From contig DBBK01000005.1 of NCBI GenBank assembly GCA_002292165.1, forward strand, positions 956 to 25,125: 24,170 bases of DNA, given 5' to 3'. This document shows, piece by piece, positions 1 through 7,251 of the stretch. The position numbers and the translations under genes were made by a program. Numbering within the stretch: position 1 is the stretch's first letter; every line of letters begins with the position of its first letter. The stretch is from Brevundimonas sp. UBA986. GTDB taxonomy: Bacteria; Pseudomonadota; Alphaproteobacteria; Caulobacterales; Caulobacteraceae. The notes under the pieces are model-generated. The model did no database searches. It worked only from the letters and a program-made list of their open reading frames with translations, and was not told the origin of the DNA.

Positions 1-335
1 AGCGGTCCGACGATCCGGGGGACCAGGCCCCAACCGTCGAGCCCGACCTCCCAAAGGGCCCACAGGACCGTCAGGGCGAAGAGGCCGATGTAGATCCAGG
101 CCCCGATCAGCTTCAGCCGGAACATCATCACACCGGACGCGACCAGGCCCAGCCCGGCGAGAAGATAATAGAGGGAGCCGCCCAGCAGCATGAGTTTGAT
201 CCCGCCGTAGACCAGTATGGCCCCGATCAGGATCAGGATGAGGGACAGGAGGCGGACAAGGGAGTGGACGAGGATTTGGGTGAGCGTGGCTCCCGTCCCC
301 CCTCCGCCGGATGTTGCGAGGGACGGTCTGGCCAT
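1..335 (-). CDS. Membrane-bound PQQ-dependent glucose/quinate dehydrogenase, N-terminal part (cut by window edge)
   Basis: The reading frame starts at ATG 335 on the minus strand and runs off the left edge, giving the first 111 residues. A GAAGGA Shine-Dalgarno sequence lies 7 nt upstream of the ATG. After a short Gly-rich cytoplasmic start there are about four hydrophobic segments. They carry the pattern typical of the N-terminal membrane domain of GCD/QuiA-type quinoproteins: GGSLYYLLAGLGL, then WALWEVGLDGWGLVPR. In this family the membrane domain takes electrons to ubiquinone and anchors a periplasmic PQQ beta-propeller that oxidises glucose, quinate or shikimate. The propeller lies outside the window, so the substrate cannot be judged. 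The gene is divergent from the sensor kinase at 543, with about 200 bp between them. Confidence 0.82.
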   Translation of the reverse strand, partial: MARPSLATSGGGGTGATLTQILVHSLVRLLSLILILIGAILVYGGIKLMLLGGSLYYLLAGLGLVASGVMMFRLKLIGAWIYIGLFALTVLWALWEVGLDGWGLVPRIVGP

Positions 336-428
336 GTCGTAGTCCTTCTCAGGGTGCGTCAATTTGTCATGCAAACACGCCTGTCAGGCAGGTCGTTCCC
401 TCACGAACCGTAACAGCCGCGGTATTTT

Positions 429-448
429 ATGTGTCGCAATGTGTCGCG
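429..448. repeat. Two direct copies of ATGTGTCGC, 10 bp apart, in the divergent intergenic region
   Basis: ATGTGTCGC occurs at 429-437 and again at 439-447, a period of 10 bp or about one helical turn. It lies in the 207-bp gap (336-542) between the dehydrogenase and the sensor kinase, next to an AT-rich patch (TATTTTAT, 423-430). It may be an operator read from one DNA face, but no regulator is identified and chance is possible. Nothing else is recognised in this gap. Confidence 0.35.
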
Positions 449-542
449 CCACGGCCGGTTCGGGGATCGGGGATTCGCGAAGCCGGGCGCTAAGCCTTGC
501 TCAAGGTTCTTGTGCGATGACCGAGGGTCACCCGGATTTCGT

Positions 543-3086
543 ATGTTCCGTCTTGTAAAGTTCCTTGTCGCGGCGTGCTTCGCGATCCTCCTCGGCGCCG
601 AGGCGGCATCGGCCGAGGCCTCGACTCCGCCGCGCAGCCCCAATGCCCTGATCGAGGCGGTCGAGAAGCGGGCGAGCGCGACGAACTTCCAGGCCCTGGA
701 CCGGTTCGGCGAGGCGGCCATCGCCCGCAACGACCGCGAAGGCCTGAACCGTCTCTATCATGTCGCCTGGATCTATCTGAACCAGGGCGAGTTCGATCAC
801 ACCCGCTACTGGAACGGCCAGCTGGAGGCCGCGGCGCGCAACCAGCGCGACGCCCGCTATGTGACCATCGCCCATCTGAACGATCTGGCGATCCGTTATG
901 ACACCGGCGAGGCGGCGGCGGCCGCGGAAATGCAGCGGATCGCTGCGACGGCGACCGACTGGTTCGTCCGGGTCCACGCCACGCGGCTGTACGCCCTGTC
1001 GCTGATGGACAACGACCGGATCGGCGACGGGCTGAAGATGCTGGCCGAGATCGACGGGATCATCCCGGAAAAGGACGCCTATGCCGCCACGGCCCATGCC
1101 GGGGTGTGGGAGGTCGCGGGTATCGGCCTGATGAAGCTGAACGACTTCGAGGGCAGCGCCACCGCCTTCGGCAAGTTCGAGATCGACTTCGCCAATCCGG
1201 CCTATCCGCGTCCCGACTTCGACAGCCTGTATAATCTCGCCCGCCTGGCCGTGCAGGTCGGGGACCAGTCCCTGGCCGACCGTCTGGCCGCCGCCCACCA
1301 CCGGCTTGCCGCCCGCGCCGGCTTGCAGAGCCTTTCAGTCTATGACGCCAGCCTGTGCGCCACCGTGGCCCAGGCCCGCCATGCGCCGCGCGACGTGCTG
1401 AAATGCCTCGAACCCTATGGCCATCAGCTGGGCGCCGCCGCCTTCCTGGCCGGCCGGCTGCTGCCGATGAGGGCCATCGCCAACGCCCAGCTGGGCAATG
1501 TCGCGGCCGCTCGCGCCGATCTGGCCGAGGTCCGCCGCCGCGAGGCCGCTGGCGCCTTCCGCGAGGACGGGGCGTCGGAAATCCCGCACGTCGAGGCCGA
1601 GCTGCTGTTCGCCGAGGGGCGTCCGGAGGAGGCTTACCGCAAGCTGCGCGAATACGATCAGGCCGCCGAGATCCAGGCCAACCGCCGCTTCAGCGCCGGC
1701 ATCCGTCAGGTCACCGGCGACATGCAGGACAAGCTGGACCGCCGCCGCCAGCAGCTGGAGACCGAACGCGCCAACACGGTCCTGCAGAAGGACGTGATCC
1801 AGTCGCAGAACTGGATCGTCGGCATCGCCGTGGTCTTCTTCCTGTCGGCGATCGCGACGCTGATCTGGCAGTTCCGGCTGTCGAAACATCTGCGCGAGGC
1901 CCGCAAGCGGGCCGAGGCCGCCAACCTGTCCAAGTCCGAGTTCCTGGCCAATATGAGCCATGAGATCCGCACGCCGCTGAACGGCATCGTGGCCATGGCC
2001 GACACCCTGGCGCGCGCGGGGATGAAGCCGCGCGAGCATGAGATGGTCGAGGTCATCCGCGCCTCGGGCGTGACGCTGGAACGTCTGCTGTCCGACATCC
2101 TCGACAGCGCCCGGATCGAGTCCGGCAATGTCACCATCGAGACGGCGCCCTTCCATCTGGGCGACGCCGTGCGCGGCGTCGGCATGCTGTGGACCCAGCG
2201 CGCCGAGGAGAAGGGGGTGGCGCTGGAGGTCTCCATCGATCCGGCGCTGGAACACGTCGTCAGCGGCGACCCGGTGCGGTTCCGCCAGATCCTGACCAAT
2301 CTGATTTCCAACGCCCTGAAGTTCACCGACAAGGGCGCCGTGCGGGTAACCGGCGAGACCACGCCCGAGGGGCTGTTCCGGTTCACCGTCGCGGACAGCG
2401 GCGTGGGCTTCGACGACGCCGAGAAGGAACGAATCTTCGGCCGCTTCCAGCAGGCTGACGGTTCGATCACCCGACGCTTCGGCGGCACGGGTCTGGGCCT
2501 GGCCATCTCCAGGGACCTGTCCGAGCTGATGGGCGGGACACTGGACTGCCGCAGCCGGCCGGGCGAGGGCGCGACCTTCTGGTTCGACCTGCCCCTGCCG
2601 GAGTGCGAGGCGCCGATCGCGGTCGAGGCCGCCAACGCCGCGACGGACGGTTGGGAAGAGGGCGCGTCGCTGCGTATCCTTCTGGCCGACGACCATCCGG
2701 CCAACCGCAAGGTCGTCGAGATCATGCTGGCCGAGAGCGCGGTCGAGCTCGTCCCGGTCGAGAATGGCCAGGAGGCGCTGGACGCCTATGCCGCCGCTCT
2801 GGAGGGAGAGGGCCGCTTCGATCTGATCCTGATGGATATGCAGATGCCGGTGATGGACGGCCTGACCGCCACCGCCGCGATCCGCGCGCTGGAGACCGAA
2901 AAGGCCGCCGCGCGTACCCCGATCATCATGCTGACCGCCAACGCCCTGGCCGAGCATGTCGCGGCGGGCAAGGCCGCGGGCGCCGACGGCCACCTGGCCA
3001 AGCCCATCACCCTGACCACCCTGTTCGCCGCCATCGAGACGACCCTCGCGGGCGCCGGGGCGGAAGAGGAGCTGGAAGCGGCCTGA
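543..3086 (+). CDS. Hybrid sensor histidine kinase/response regulator with large periplasmic helical sensor
   Basis: This is an 847-residue transmembrane hybrid kinase. The ATG at 543 is chosen because it gives a signal peptide (residues 1-24, ending ASA|EA); the frame is open further upstream to 429 but that stretch is not signal-like. Residues about 25-415 are Ala-rich and helical, TPR-like, and predicted periplasmic. A transmembrane helix lies at 423-446, followed by a short linker. The HisKA domain has phospho-acceptor H473 in NMSHEIRTPLNG. The ATPase domain has the N box around N590 (NLISNALKF), G1 at D618 (DSGVGF) and G2 at 647 (GGTGLGL). The C-terminal receiver domain has phospho-acceptor D765 (LMDMQMPVMDG) and K820. 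All catalytic residues are intact. No separate response regulator adjoins it, so its output is unknown; a phosphotransfer partner elsewhere is likely. The signal sensed cannot be read from sequence. Confidence 0.9.
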   Translation: MFRLVKFLVAACFAILLGAEAASAEASTPPRSPNALIEAVEKRASATNFQALDRFGEAAIARNDREGLNRLYHVAWIYLNQGEFDHTRYWNGQLEAAARNQRDARYVTIAHLNDLAIRYDTGEAAAAAEMQRIAATATDWFVRVHATRLYALSLMDNDRIGDGLKMLAEIDGIIPEKDAYAATAHAGVWEVAGIGLMKLNDFEGSATAFGKFEIDFANPAYPRPDFDSLYNLARLAVQVGDQSLADRLAAAHHRLAARAGLQSLSVYDASLCATVAQARHAPRDVLKCLEPYGHQLGAAAFLAGRLLPMRAIANAQLGNVAAARADLAEVRRREAAGAFREDGASEIPHVEAELLFAEGRPEEAYRKLREYDQAAEIQANRRFSAGIRQVTGDMQDKLDRRRQQLETERANTVLQKDVIQSQNWIVGIAVVFFLSAIATLIWQFRLSKHLREARKRAEAANLSKSEFLANMSHEIRTPLNGIVAMADTLARAGMKPREHEMVEVIRASGVTLERLLSDILDSARIESGNVTIETAPFHLGDAVRGVGMLWTQRAEEKGVALEVSIDPALEHVVSGDPVRFRQILTNLISNALKFTDKGAVRVTGETTPEGLFRFTVADSGVGFDDAEKERIFGRFQQADGSITRRFGGTGLGLAISRDLSELMGGTLDCRSRPGEGATFWFDLPLPECEAPIAVEAANAATDGWEEGASLRILLADDHPANRKVVEIMLAESAVELVPVENGQEALDAYAAALEGEGRFDLILMDMQMPVMDGLTATAAIRALETEKAAARTPIIMLTANALAEHVAAGKAAGADGHLAKPITLTTLFAAIETTLAGAGAEEELEAA

Positions 3087-3087
3087 G

Positions 3088-3271
3088 TCTTTCCTCACCA
3101 CGCGTAGCGTGGGGAGGGGGGCGCCCGCGTCTTCGCGGGTGGTGGAGGGGGCTCTTCGCAGAGTCCCATTCCATCCGGCTATCGGTGATCAAGGCAGGAA
3201 AGAACCCCCTCCGTCACGACGCCAAGCGGCGTCGCGCCACCTCCCCACGCTACGCCTGGTGAGGAGAAAGA
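3088..3271. repeat. Palindromic interspersed repeat (REP/MITE-like) between convergent genes
   Basis: The gap between the sensor kinase stop and the glycosyltransferase stop is almost wholly a nested inverted repeat. The outer arms are 3088-3117 and 3240-3271; CCTCCCCACGCTACGC recurs in inverse orientation with one mismatch and one small insertion over about 30 bp. Inner arms around 3139-3157 and 3200-3219 share GGAGGGGG/CCCCCTCC. Each half also has its own small hairpin: CCCGCG-TCTT-CGCGGG near 3124-3139, and GACGCC/GGCGTC near 3219-3234. No transposase is encoded. The arrangement resembles palindromic repeats scattered through alphaproteobacterial genomes, and it could serve as a bidirectional terminator here. 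Copy number cannot be seen from one window. Confidence 0.75.
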
Positions 3272-3277
3272 AGACGG

Positions 3278-4195
3278 CTACCGCCGTCCCGGGTGGGCTT
3301 CGCTGCCGACGGGGGGGAGGACGGCGCCCTTGCGGACGGCCTTCAGGCGGCGCTTCGCGGCGCTGGCCAGGTCGTCGTAGATGAGATCCAGCAGGCTCCA
3401 CGGCTCGACGCAGTAGCGGCGGAACAGGCGCTTGGGATCGGCGGCCAGGCGGTAAAGCCATTCGACGCCGGCCTTGCCCATCCAGCGGGGCGCCGACTTC
3501 TGGACCCCGGCCTCATAGTCGAAGGCCGCGCCGACCGAGAAGATGGCGCAGTCGGGCAGGGCCTCGAAATTCTGGGTGATCCAGATTTCCTGACGCGGCA
3601 TGCCCATGCCGACGAACAGGATGTGCGGCTGGAAGGCCTTGATCTGCTTCAGCAGGGCGGCGTTGTCGGCCGAGCCGGGGCTCGCGTCGAAATAGCCGTT
3701 GCGGGTCTCGATGACGGCGCGCGGATAGCGGGCGTTGAGCCGCTCTTTCGCGATGTCGACGACCTCCTGGGTGGCGCCCACGTACATGATGCGCCAGCCG
3801 TTGCGGTTGACCAGGCTCCAGAAGTGGTCGCGCCAGTCCAGATAGGTGCAGCGGTGGAAGGGGCGGCTGTTGATGCCCAGCAGCTTGGCGAAATGCACCA
3901 GGGGCGTGGAATCCAGCTCGACCAGCTCGGCGCGCTCATAGAAGGCGCGCATCTCGGGATGCTTCCGCAGCAGGTAGAGGCTGTTCAGATTGTGGTTGGC
4001 GATGATCGCCTTGCGCCGCTCCTGGATCCAGCGCTGCATGTGGTAGAGCACCTCTTCGGGCTTCACCAGGTCGACGGTCTGGCCCATCAGGCGCACGCGT
4101 TCCTGCGGGCGGCGGGACTTGCGGAAGCCCGTCCGGGTCTGCTCCCGACGGTCCGGGGCGACGCTCGAAAACCTGAATTGGGTGCTGTCGGCCAT
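3278..4195 (-). CDS. WecG/TagA/CpsF family glycosyltransferase (HfsJ-like candidate)
   Basis: This is a 305-residue protein. The family fold (GT26, N-acetylmannosaminyl/glucosyl transfer to an undecaprenyl-linked acceptor) begins around residue 37 with MGQTVDLVKPEEVL. The family aspartate is probably D95 in ELDSTPLVHFAKLLG. The usual signatures follow: GMGMPRQEIWI, then VGAAFDYEAGVQKSAPRWM, then GVEWLYRLAADPKRLFRRY near the C-terminus. ATG 4195 is chosen over in-frame 4327 because the longer N-terminus would run into the divergent gene's leader and looks non-coding; a start at the MGQ methionine is also possible. Caulobacter crescentus HfsJ, needed for holdfast polysaccharide, belongs to this family, so a holdfast or exopolysaccharide role is a reasonable inference. 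No other polysaccharide gene is adjacent to support it. Confidence 0.87.
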   Translation of the reverse strand: MADSTQFRFSSVAPDRREQTRTGFRKSRRPQERVRLMGQTVDLVKPEEVLYHMQRWIQERRKAIIANHNLNSLYLLRKHPEMRAFYERAELVELDSTPLVHFAKLLGINSRPFHRCTYLDWRDHFWSLVNRNGWRIMYVGATQEVVDIAKERLNARYPRAVIETRNGYFDASPGSADNAALLKQIKAFQPHILFVGMGMPRQEIWITQNFEALPDCAIFSVGAAFDYEAGVQKSAPRWMGKAGVEWLYRLAADPKRLFRRYCVEPWSLLDLIYDDLASAAKRRLKAVRKGAVLPPVGSEAHPGRR

Positions 4196-4310
4196 CGCAT
4201 GACCGTAGCGGAGATGTCTCAAGGGCCAGTGAGCAGACAGCGTTAATGAAACCTGCCCCTTTCGCGCCGCGCCGGTATCGCCTCTTATGCTGTCGAGCCG
4301 GAGACCTCCC

Positions 4311-5060
4311 TTGAAGCCTATCGCCATTCTGGAAACCGGAAAGCCGCCGGCCGATCTCCAGGACGCCTTCGACGACTATCCCGCCCGCTTCCGCGCCCTG
4401 CTGGGCGAGGGGGTGGCGACGGTGCGGTTCGACGTCCAGGCCGGACGGTTGCCCGAGGACCCGACCGAATTCCAGGGGGCCATCGTCACGGGCTCGGCGG
4501 CCGGGGTCTATGACGACCTGCCGTGGATCGCGCCCCTGCTGGACTGGCTGAGGGCGGCGCGGGGCAAGACGCGGCTGGTCGGCATCTGTTTCGGGCATCA
4601 GGCCCTGGCCCAGGCCTTCGGCGGCCATGTCGCCAAATCGGACAAGGGCTGGGGCGTCGGCCTGCATCGCTATGACGTCGTGCGCGAAGAGCCGTGGATG
4701 TTCCCGCGCGCCCGCTCCATCGCCATCCCGGTCTCGCATCAGGACCAGGTCCAGATCCTGCCGCCCGACGCCCGGGTGATCGCGTCGAGCGCCTTCACCC
4801 CCTATGCGGGCCTGGCCTGGGACGATCCGGCCGGCGGGGAGAACGGCGTCGTCTCTTTCCAATGCCATCCGGAGTTCCAGCCCGAATACGGCGTCGCCCT
4901 GATCGAGGCGCGGCGCGGGACGCGGGTGCCGCATGACCTGGCCGACGAGGCCGTGGCCAGCCTGTCCCGCGTCAACGACCGGGCGGTGCTGACGGCCTGG
5001 ATCCGCGCCTTCCTGATGCTGACCCCGCCTCCGGTCGAGGAGGCCGGAAGTGGCATCTAA
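4311..5060 (+). CDS. Class I glutamine amidotransferase-like protein
   Basis: This is a free-standing triad glutamine amidotransferase domain of 249 residues. The nucleophile is C93 in the elbow GICFGHQALA. The catalytic pair is H186 and E188 in FQCHPEFQPEY, so the triad is complete. A TTG start at 4311 is preferred: GGAG at 4300-4303 sits 7 nt upstream and the product begins MKPIAILETG, which suits the family. An in-frame ATG at 4287 adds eight residues but has no clear ribosome site. No synthetase domain is fused or adjacent. Proteins of this kind are often annotated GMP synthase-like or gamma-glutamyl-hydrolase-like, and the true acceptor is unknown. It is divergent from the glycosyltransferase and 64 bp ahead of a lipoprotein gene. 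Confidence 0.85.
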   Translation: MKPIAILETGKPPADLQDAFDDYPARFRALLGEGVATVRFDVQAGRLPEDPTEFQGAIVTGSAAGVYDDLPWIAPLLDWLRAARGKTRLVGICFGHQALAQAFGGHVAKSDKGWGVGLHRYDVVREEPWMFPRARSIAIPVSHQDQVQILPPDARVIASSAFTPYAGLAWDDPAGGENGVVSFQCHPEFQPEYGVALIEARRGTRVPHDLADEAVASLSRVNDRAVLTAWIRAFLMLTPPPVEEAGSGI

Positions 5061-5078
5061 CCTGCATGACGCCGGTCG

Positions 5079-5117
5079 AGAGACCCCAACCAGAGACTCC
5101 AGCCAGAGACCCAGGAT
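5079..5117 (+). repeat. Three tandem copies of a 13-bp unit beginning AGAGAC
   Basis: Near-identical 13-bp units start at 5079, 5092 and 5105, each beginning AGAGAC and followed by C/T-rich and A-rich positions. They fill much of the 64-bp gap before the lipoprotein gene, and the third runs into its AGGA ribosome site (5113-5116). The unit is not a multiple of three, which fits a non-coding position. Confidence 0.6.
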
Positions 5118-5124
5118 GAGACCT

Positions 5125-5583
5125 ATGCGCGCCTTCGGCCTCTTCGCCGCCTCTTCCCTCATGCTCGCGCTGGGGGCCTGTGGAACGACCGGCGCTCCCA
5201 GCGGGCCGCCCATCGTGGGCAGCCCGGCCTCGGCGGACGACTGCGCCGTCATGTCGACGACGCTGGAGGTCTTCTCCCGCCCGCTCGACGGGACGGGTCT
5301 GAAGGTGCTGGACGTGGCGACGCCCGAGACCCCGTCCTTCATGCCGCAGCGGCCCGAGCAGCGGGCGACCAACCCCATCTCGCTGCGGAACTGCCGCTTC
5401 ATCGAGGTGCAGCTGGTGTCGCGCGGCCCGGCGGTGATCCTGCGCCGGCCCGAGATCCACGACGACCGGGTCATCGTCTCCTATCAGGAGCCGGGGGCGG
5501 GGCCGGTGCATGCGGTCTTGCAACGCCGGCCCGACGGGGCCTGGCAGCATGTCGGGGCCCTGCTGGCGCCGCCACAGCCCTGA
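5125..5583 (+). CDS. Small predicted lipoprotein of unknown function
   Basis: This is a 152-residue protein opening with a lipoprotein signal peptide: positively charged MRAF, a hydrophobic core, and lipobox LGAC with the lipidated cysteine at residue 19. ATG 5125 is chosen because AGGA (5113-5116) lies 8 nt upstream; an in-frame ATG at 5116 would add only MRP. The mature part is soluble-looking, with two further cysteines (DDCAVM and RNCRFIEVQ) that could form a disulfide, and a C-terminal half rich in beta-type residues (PAVILRRPEIHDDRVIVSYQEPG). I do not recognise the family. It is probably attached to the periplasmic face of a membrane. It follows the amidotransferase and may share its transcript. 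Confidence 0.72.
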   Translation: MRAFGLFAASSLMLALGACGTTGAPSGPPIVGSPASADDCAVMSTTLEVFSRPLDGTGLKVLDVATPETPSFMPQRPEQRATNPISLRNCRFIEVQLVSRGPAVILRRPEIHDDRVIVSYQEPGAGPVHAVLQRRPDGAWQHVGALLAPPQP

Positions 5584-5728
5584 CAAGCAAGGTTGGCGGC
5601 CCAACGTCACGGACAGTTTGCGGTGTCGATGAGGCCGGGCCGCCCGTCGCCGGGGGGACCAGCGACAGGCCCATCAGGTCACAGGCGGAGACGGTGCGGA
5701 AGCGCGGTGCGTCCCTCTGTCGCGGACC
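5584..5728. other. Intergenic region between convergent lipoprotein and hemF genes
   Basis: This 145-bp gap separates the convergent ends of the lipoprotein gene and hemF. A short hairpin, GTTGG-CGGC-CCAAC (5592-5605), may contribute to termination but has no T run. The minus strand stays open through here without a plausible start or recognised family; I treat it as non-coding. Confidence 0.4.
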
Positions 5729-6607
5729 TTAAGGCCAGGCGACCGATGGGGGCATCGAGCTGAGGATCGACTCGACATTGCCGCCGGTCTTGAGCCCGAA
5801 CATGGTGCCTCGGTCATAGAGCAGATTGAACTCGACATAGCGGCCGCGCCGGACCAGCTGCTCCTGCCGCTCCTCGGCCGTCCAGGGTTCGGCCATGCGG
5901 CGGCTCACGATGTCCGAATAGACGTCGAGGAAGGCGGAGCCGACGTCGCGGGTGAAGGCGAAGTCGGCGGCGTGGTCGCCGGTGTCGTGGTGATCGAAGA
6001 AGATGCCGCCGACGCCGCGCGGCTCATTGCGGTGTGGCAGCCAGAAGTACTCGTCGCACCAGGCCTTGAAATGCGGGTGATAGCTCGGGTCGTGGGCGTC
6101 GCAGGCGGCCTTCATGGCGGCGTGGAAATCCAGGGCGTCGGGCGCGTCCTGCGTCCGGTCGACATCCAGCACGGGGGTGAGGTCAGCGCCCCCGCCGAAC
6201 CAGCTTTTGGTGGTGGCGATGAAGCGGGTGTTCATATGCACCGCCGGAACGCGCGGGCTCCACGGATGGGCGATCAAGCTGATGCCGGTGGCGAAGAAGC
6301 GGGGGTCCTCGGCGGCGCCGGGGACGGTCTTCGCATAGTCCGCCGGGAAGGTTCCGTGGACGGTCGAGCAATGCACCCCGACCTTCTCGAACAGCCGCCC
6401 GTGCATCATGCCCATGACCCCGCCGCCGCCTTCAGGGCGGGCCCAGGGGGTGCGGACGAAGCGGCCGGGTTCGCCGGGGAAGAGGTCGGCGGGCGCCGCG
6501 TCCTCCAGCGCCTCCAGACCGGCGTGGATCCGGTCGCGCAGGGCCTCGAACCAGGCGCGGGTCTCGGCCTTCTTCAGGGCCAGGGGATCGGACGTGGCTT
6601 CACTCAT
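5729..6607 (-). CDS. hemF: Oxygen-dependent coproporphyrinogen III oxidase
   Basis: HemF converts coproporphyrinogen III to protoporphyrinogen IX using O2, a late step of haem synthesis in the cytoplasm. The 292-residue product is near the usual family length of about 300. The family signature is intact at residues 181-205, running from KAWCDEYFWLPHR through to GVGGIFFD. Also visible are the N-terminal GGGGVMGMMHG block, the HPWSPRVPAVHMNTR block with its conserved histidines, the metal/substrate block WFGGGADLTP, and the C-terminal YVEFNLLYDRGTMFGLKTGGN. ATG 6607 is chosen because the frame upstream of it, open to 6736, overlaps panD and shows no HemF-like sequence. No strong Shine-Dalgarno is seen. 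It lies 71 bp downstream of panD on the same strand and may be co-transcribed with it. Confidence 0.96.
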   Translation of the reverse strand: MSEATSDPLALKKAETRAWFEALRDRIHAGLEALEDAAPADLFPGEPGRFVRTPWARPEGGGGVMGMMHGRLFEKVGVHCSTVHGTFPADYAKTVPGAAEDPRFFATGISLIAHPWSPRVPAVHMNTRFIATTKSWFGGGADLTPVLDVDRTQDAPDALDFHAAMKAACDAHDPSYHPHFKAWCDEYFWLPHRNEPRGVGGIFFDHHDTGDHAADFAFTRDVGSAFLDVYSDIVSRRMAEPWTAEERQEQLVRRGRYVEFNLLYDRGTMFGLKTGGNVESILSSMPPSVAWP

Positions 6608-6678
6608 CCGCGGCTTGAACCACGGATGGGACAGGGCGTCACCGGTGCAATCTGTCCAACCCCTTCGGGGCTGGTGGA

Positions 6679-7035
6679 TCAGGCGGCGCGCTTGATGTTG
6701 TTGGCGTCGTCCAGCAGGACCACGGTCGGCGACCACTGACGGGCTTCTTCCTGGGGCATCTGACCGTAGGTCACGACGATGACCTTGTCGTTCTTCTGGA
6801 CCAGGCGCGCGGCGGCGCCGTTGACGCCGATCACCTTGGAACCGCGCGGGGCCTCGATGGCGTAGGTGGTGAAGCGGGCGCCGTTGGTGATGTTGAGCAC
6901 ATCGACCTGTTCGTGCGGGAAGATTCCCGCAGCATCCAGCAGATCGCCGTCGATGGCGATCGAGCCTTCATAGTCGAGGTCGGCCTGGGTCACCGTCGCG
7001 CGGTGCAGCTTGGCCTTCATCAGGGTGACCAGCAT
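6679..7035 (-). CDS. panD: Aspartate 1-decarboxylase proenzyme
   Basis: PanD decarboxylates L-aspartate to beta-alanine for pantothenate and coenzyme A synthesis. The 118-residue proenzyme aligns in register with the E. coli enzyme. The self-cleavage site is G24-S25 in DYEGS, where S25 becomes the pyruvoyl group. Also present are K9, R54 and Y58 (ARFTTYAIEAPRGSK), and the N72-G73-A74-A75 loop (VNGAAARL). ATG 7035 is the first methionine and matches the family start; the second methionine (residue 6) would shorten the N-terminal strand. It is divergent from sppA, with 216 bp between them, and precedes hemF. Confidence 0.97.
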   Translation of the reverse strand: MLVTLMKAKLHRATVTQADLDYEGSIAIDGDLLDAAGIFPHEQVDVLNITNGARFTTYAIEAPRGSKVIGVNGAAARLVQKNDKVIVVTYGQMPQEEARQWSPTVVLLDDANNIKRAA

Positions 7036-7098
7036 GGGAGGTGCTGTCCGGTCATGACGCGGGGCGATTGGCCCCCGCTCGCAGGCGGCTCATATAGG

Positions 7099-7145
7099 GA
7101 TTTCACCCGAGGGCATCAATCGCGTTGCTGCGTTGCGGTGAAATC
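7099..7145. promoter_or_regulatory. 9-bp inverted repeat GATTTCACC/GGTGAAATC between panD and sppA
   Basis: Perfect arms lie at 7099-7107 and 7137-7145, separated by 29 nt, with a further GATTTC at 7148-7153. The repeat sits in the divergent 216-bp region where a shared operator would be expected. No regulator is assigned. Confidence 0.35.
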
Positions 7146-7178
7146 GTGATTTCCTCTCGCCTGGCGCGATACGTTCAT

Positions 7179-7206
7179 TTGACGGTGACGGGCGGCCCTC
7201 TATGGT
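7179..7206 (+). promoter_or_regulatory. Candidate sigma-70-type promoter for sppA
   Basis: TTGACG (7179-7184), a 16-bp spacer and TATGGT (7201-7206) form a plausible -35/-10 pair. The implied transcript start near 7213 leaves a leader of about 40 nt before the sppA ATG at 7252. This is a prediction from motifs only. Confidence 0.45.
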
Positions 7207-7251
7207 CGTTCAAGCGCCGCCATTGGCCCTGCGACGGAACGCCGCCCGACC

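Noticed and set aside
1335..3101. Long minus-strand frame opposite the sensor kinase
   Set aside because: Same GC shadow effect; the kinase on the plus strand has every catalytic motif.
5471..5674. Minus-strand frame between the lipoprotein gene and hemF
   Set aside because: It mostly lies opposite the lipoprotein gene; the product is Pro/Arg-rich with no recognised family.
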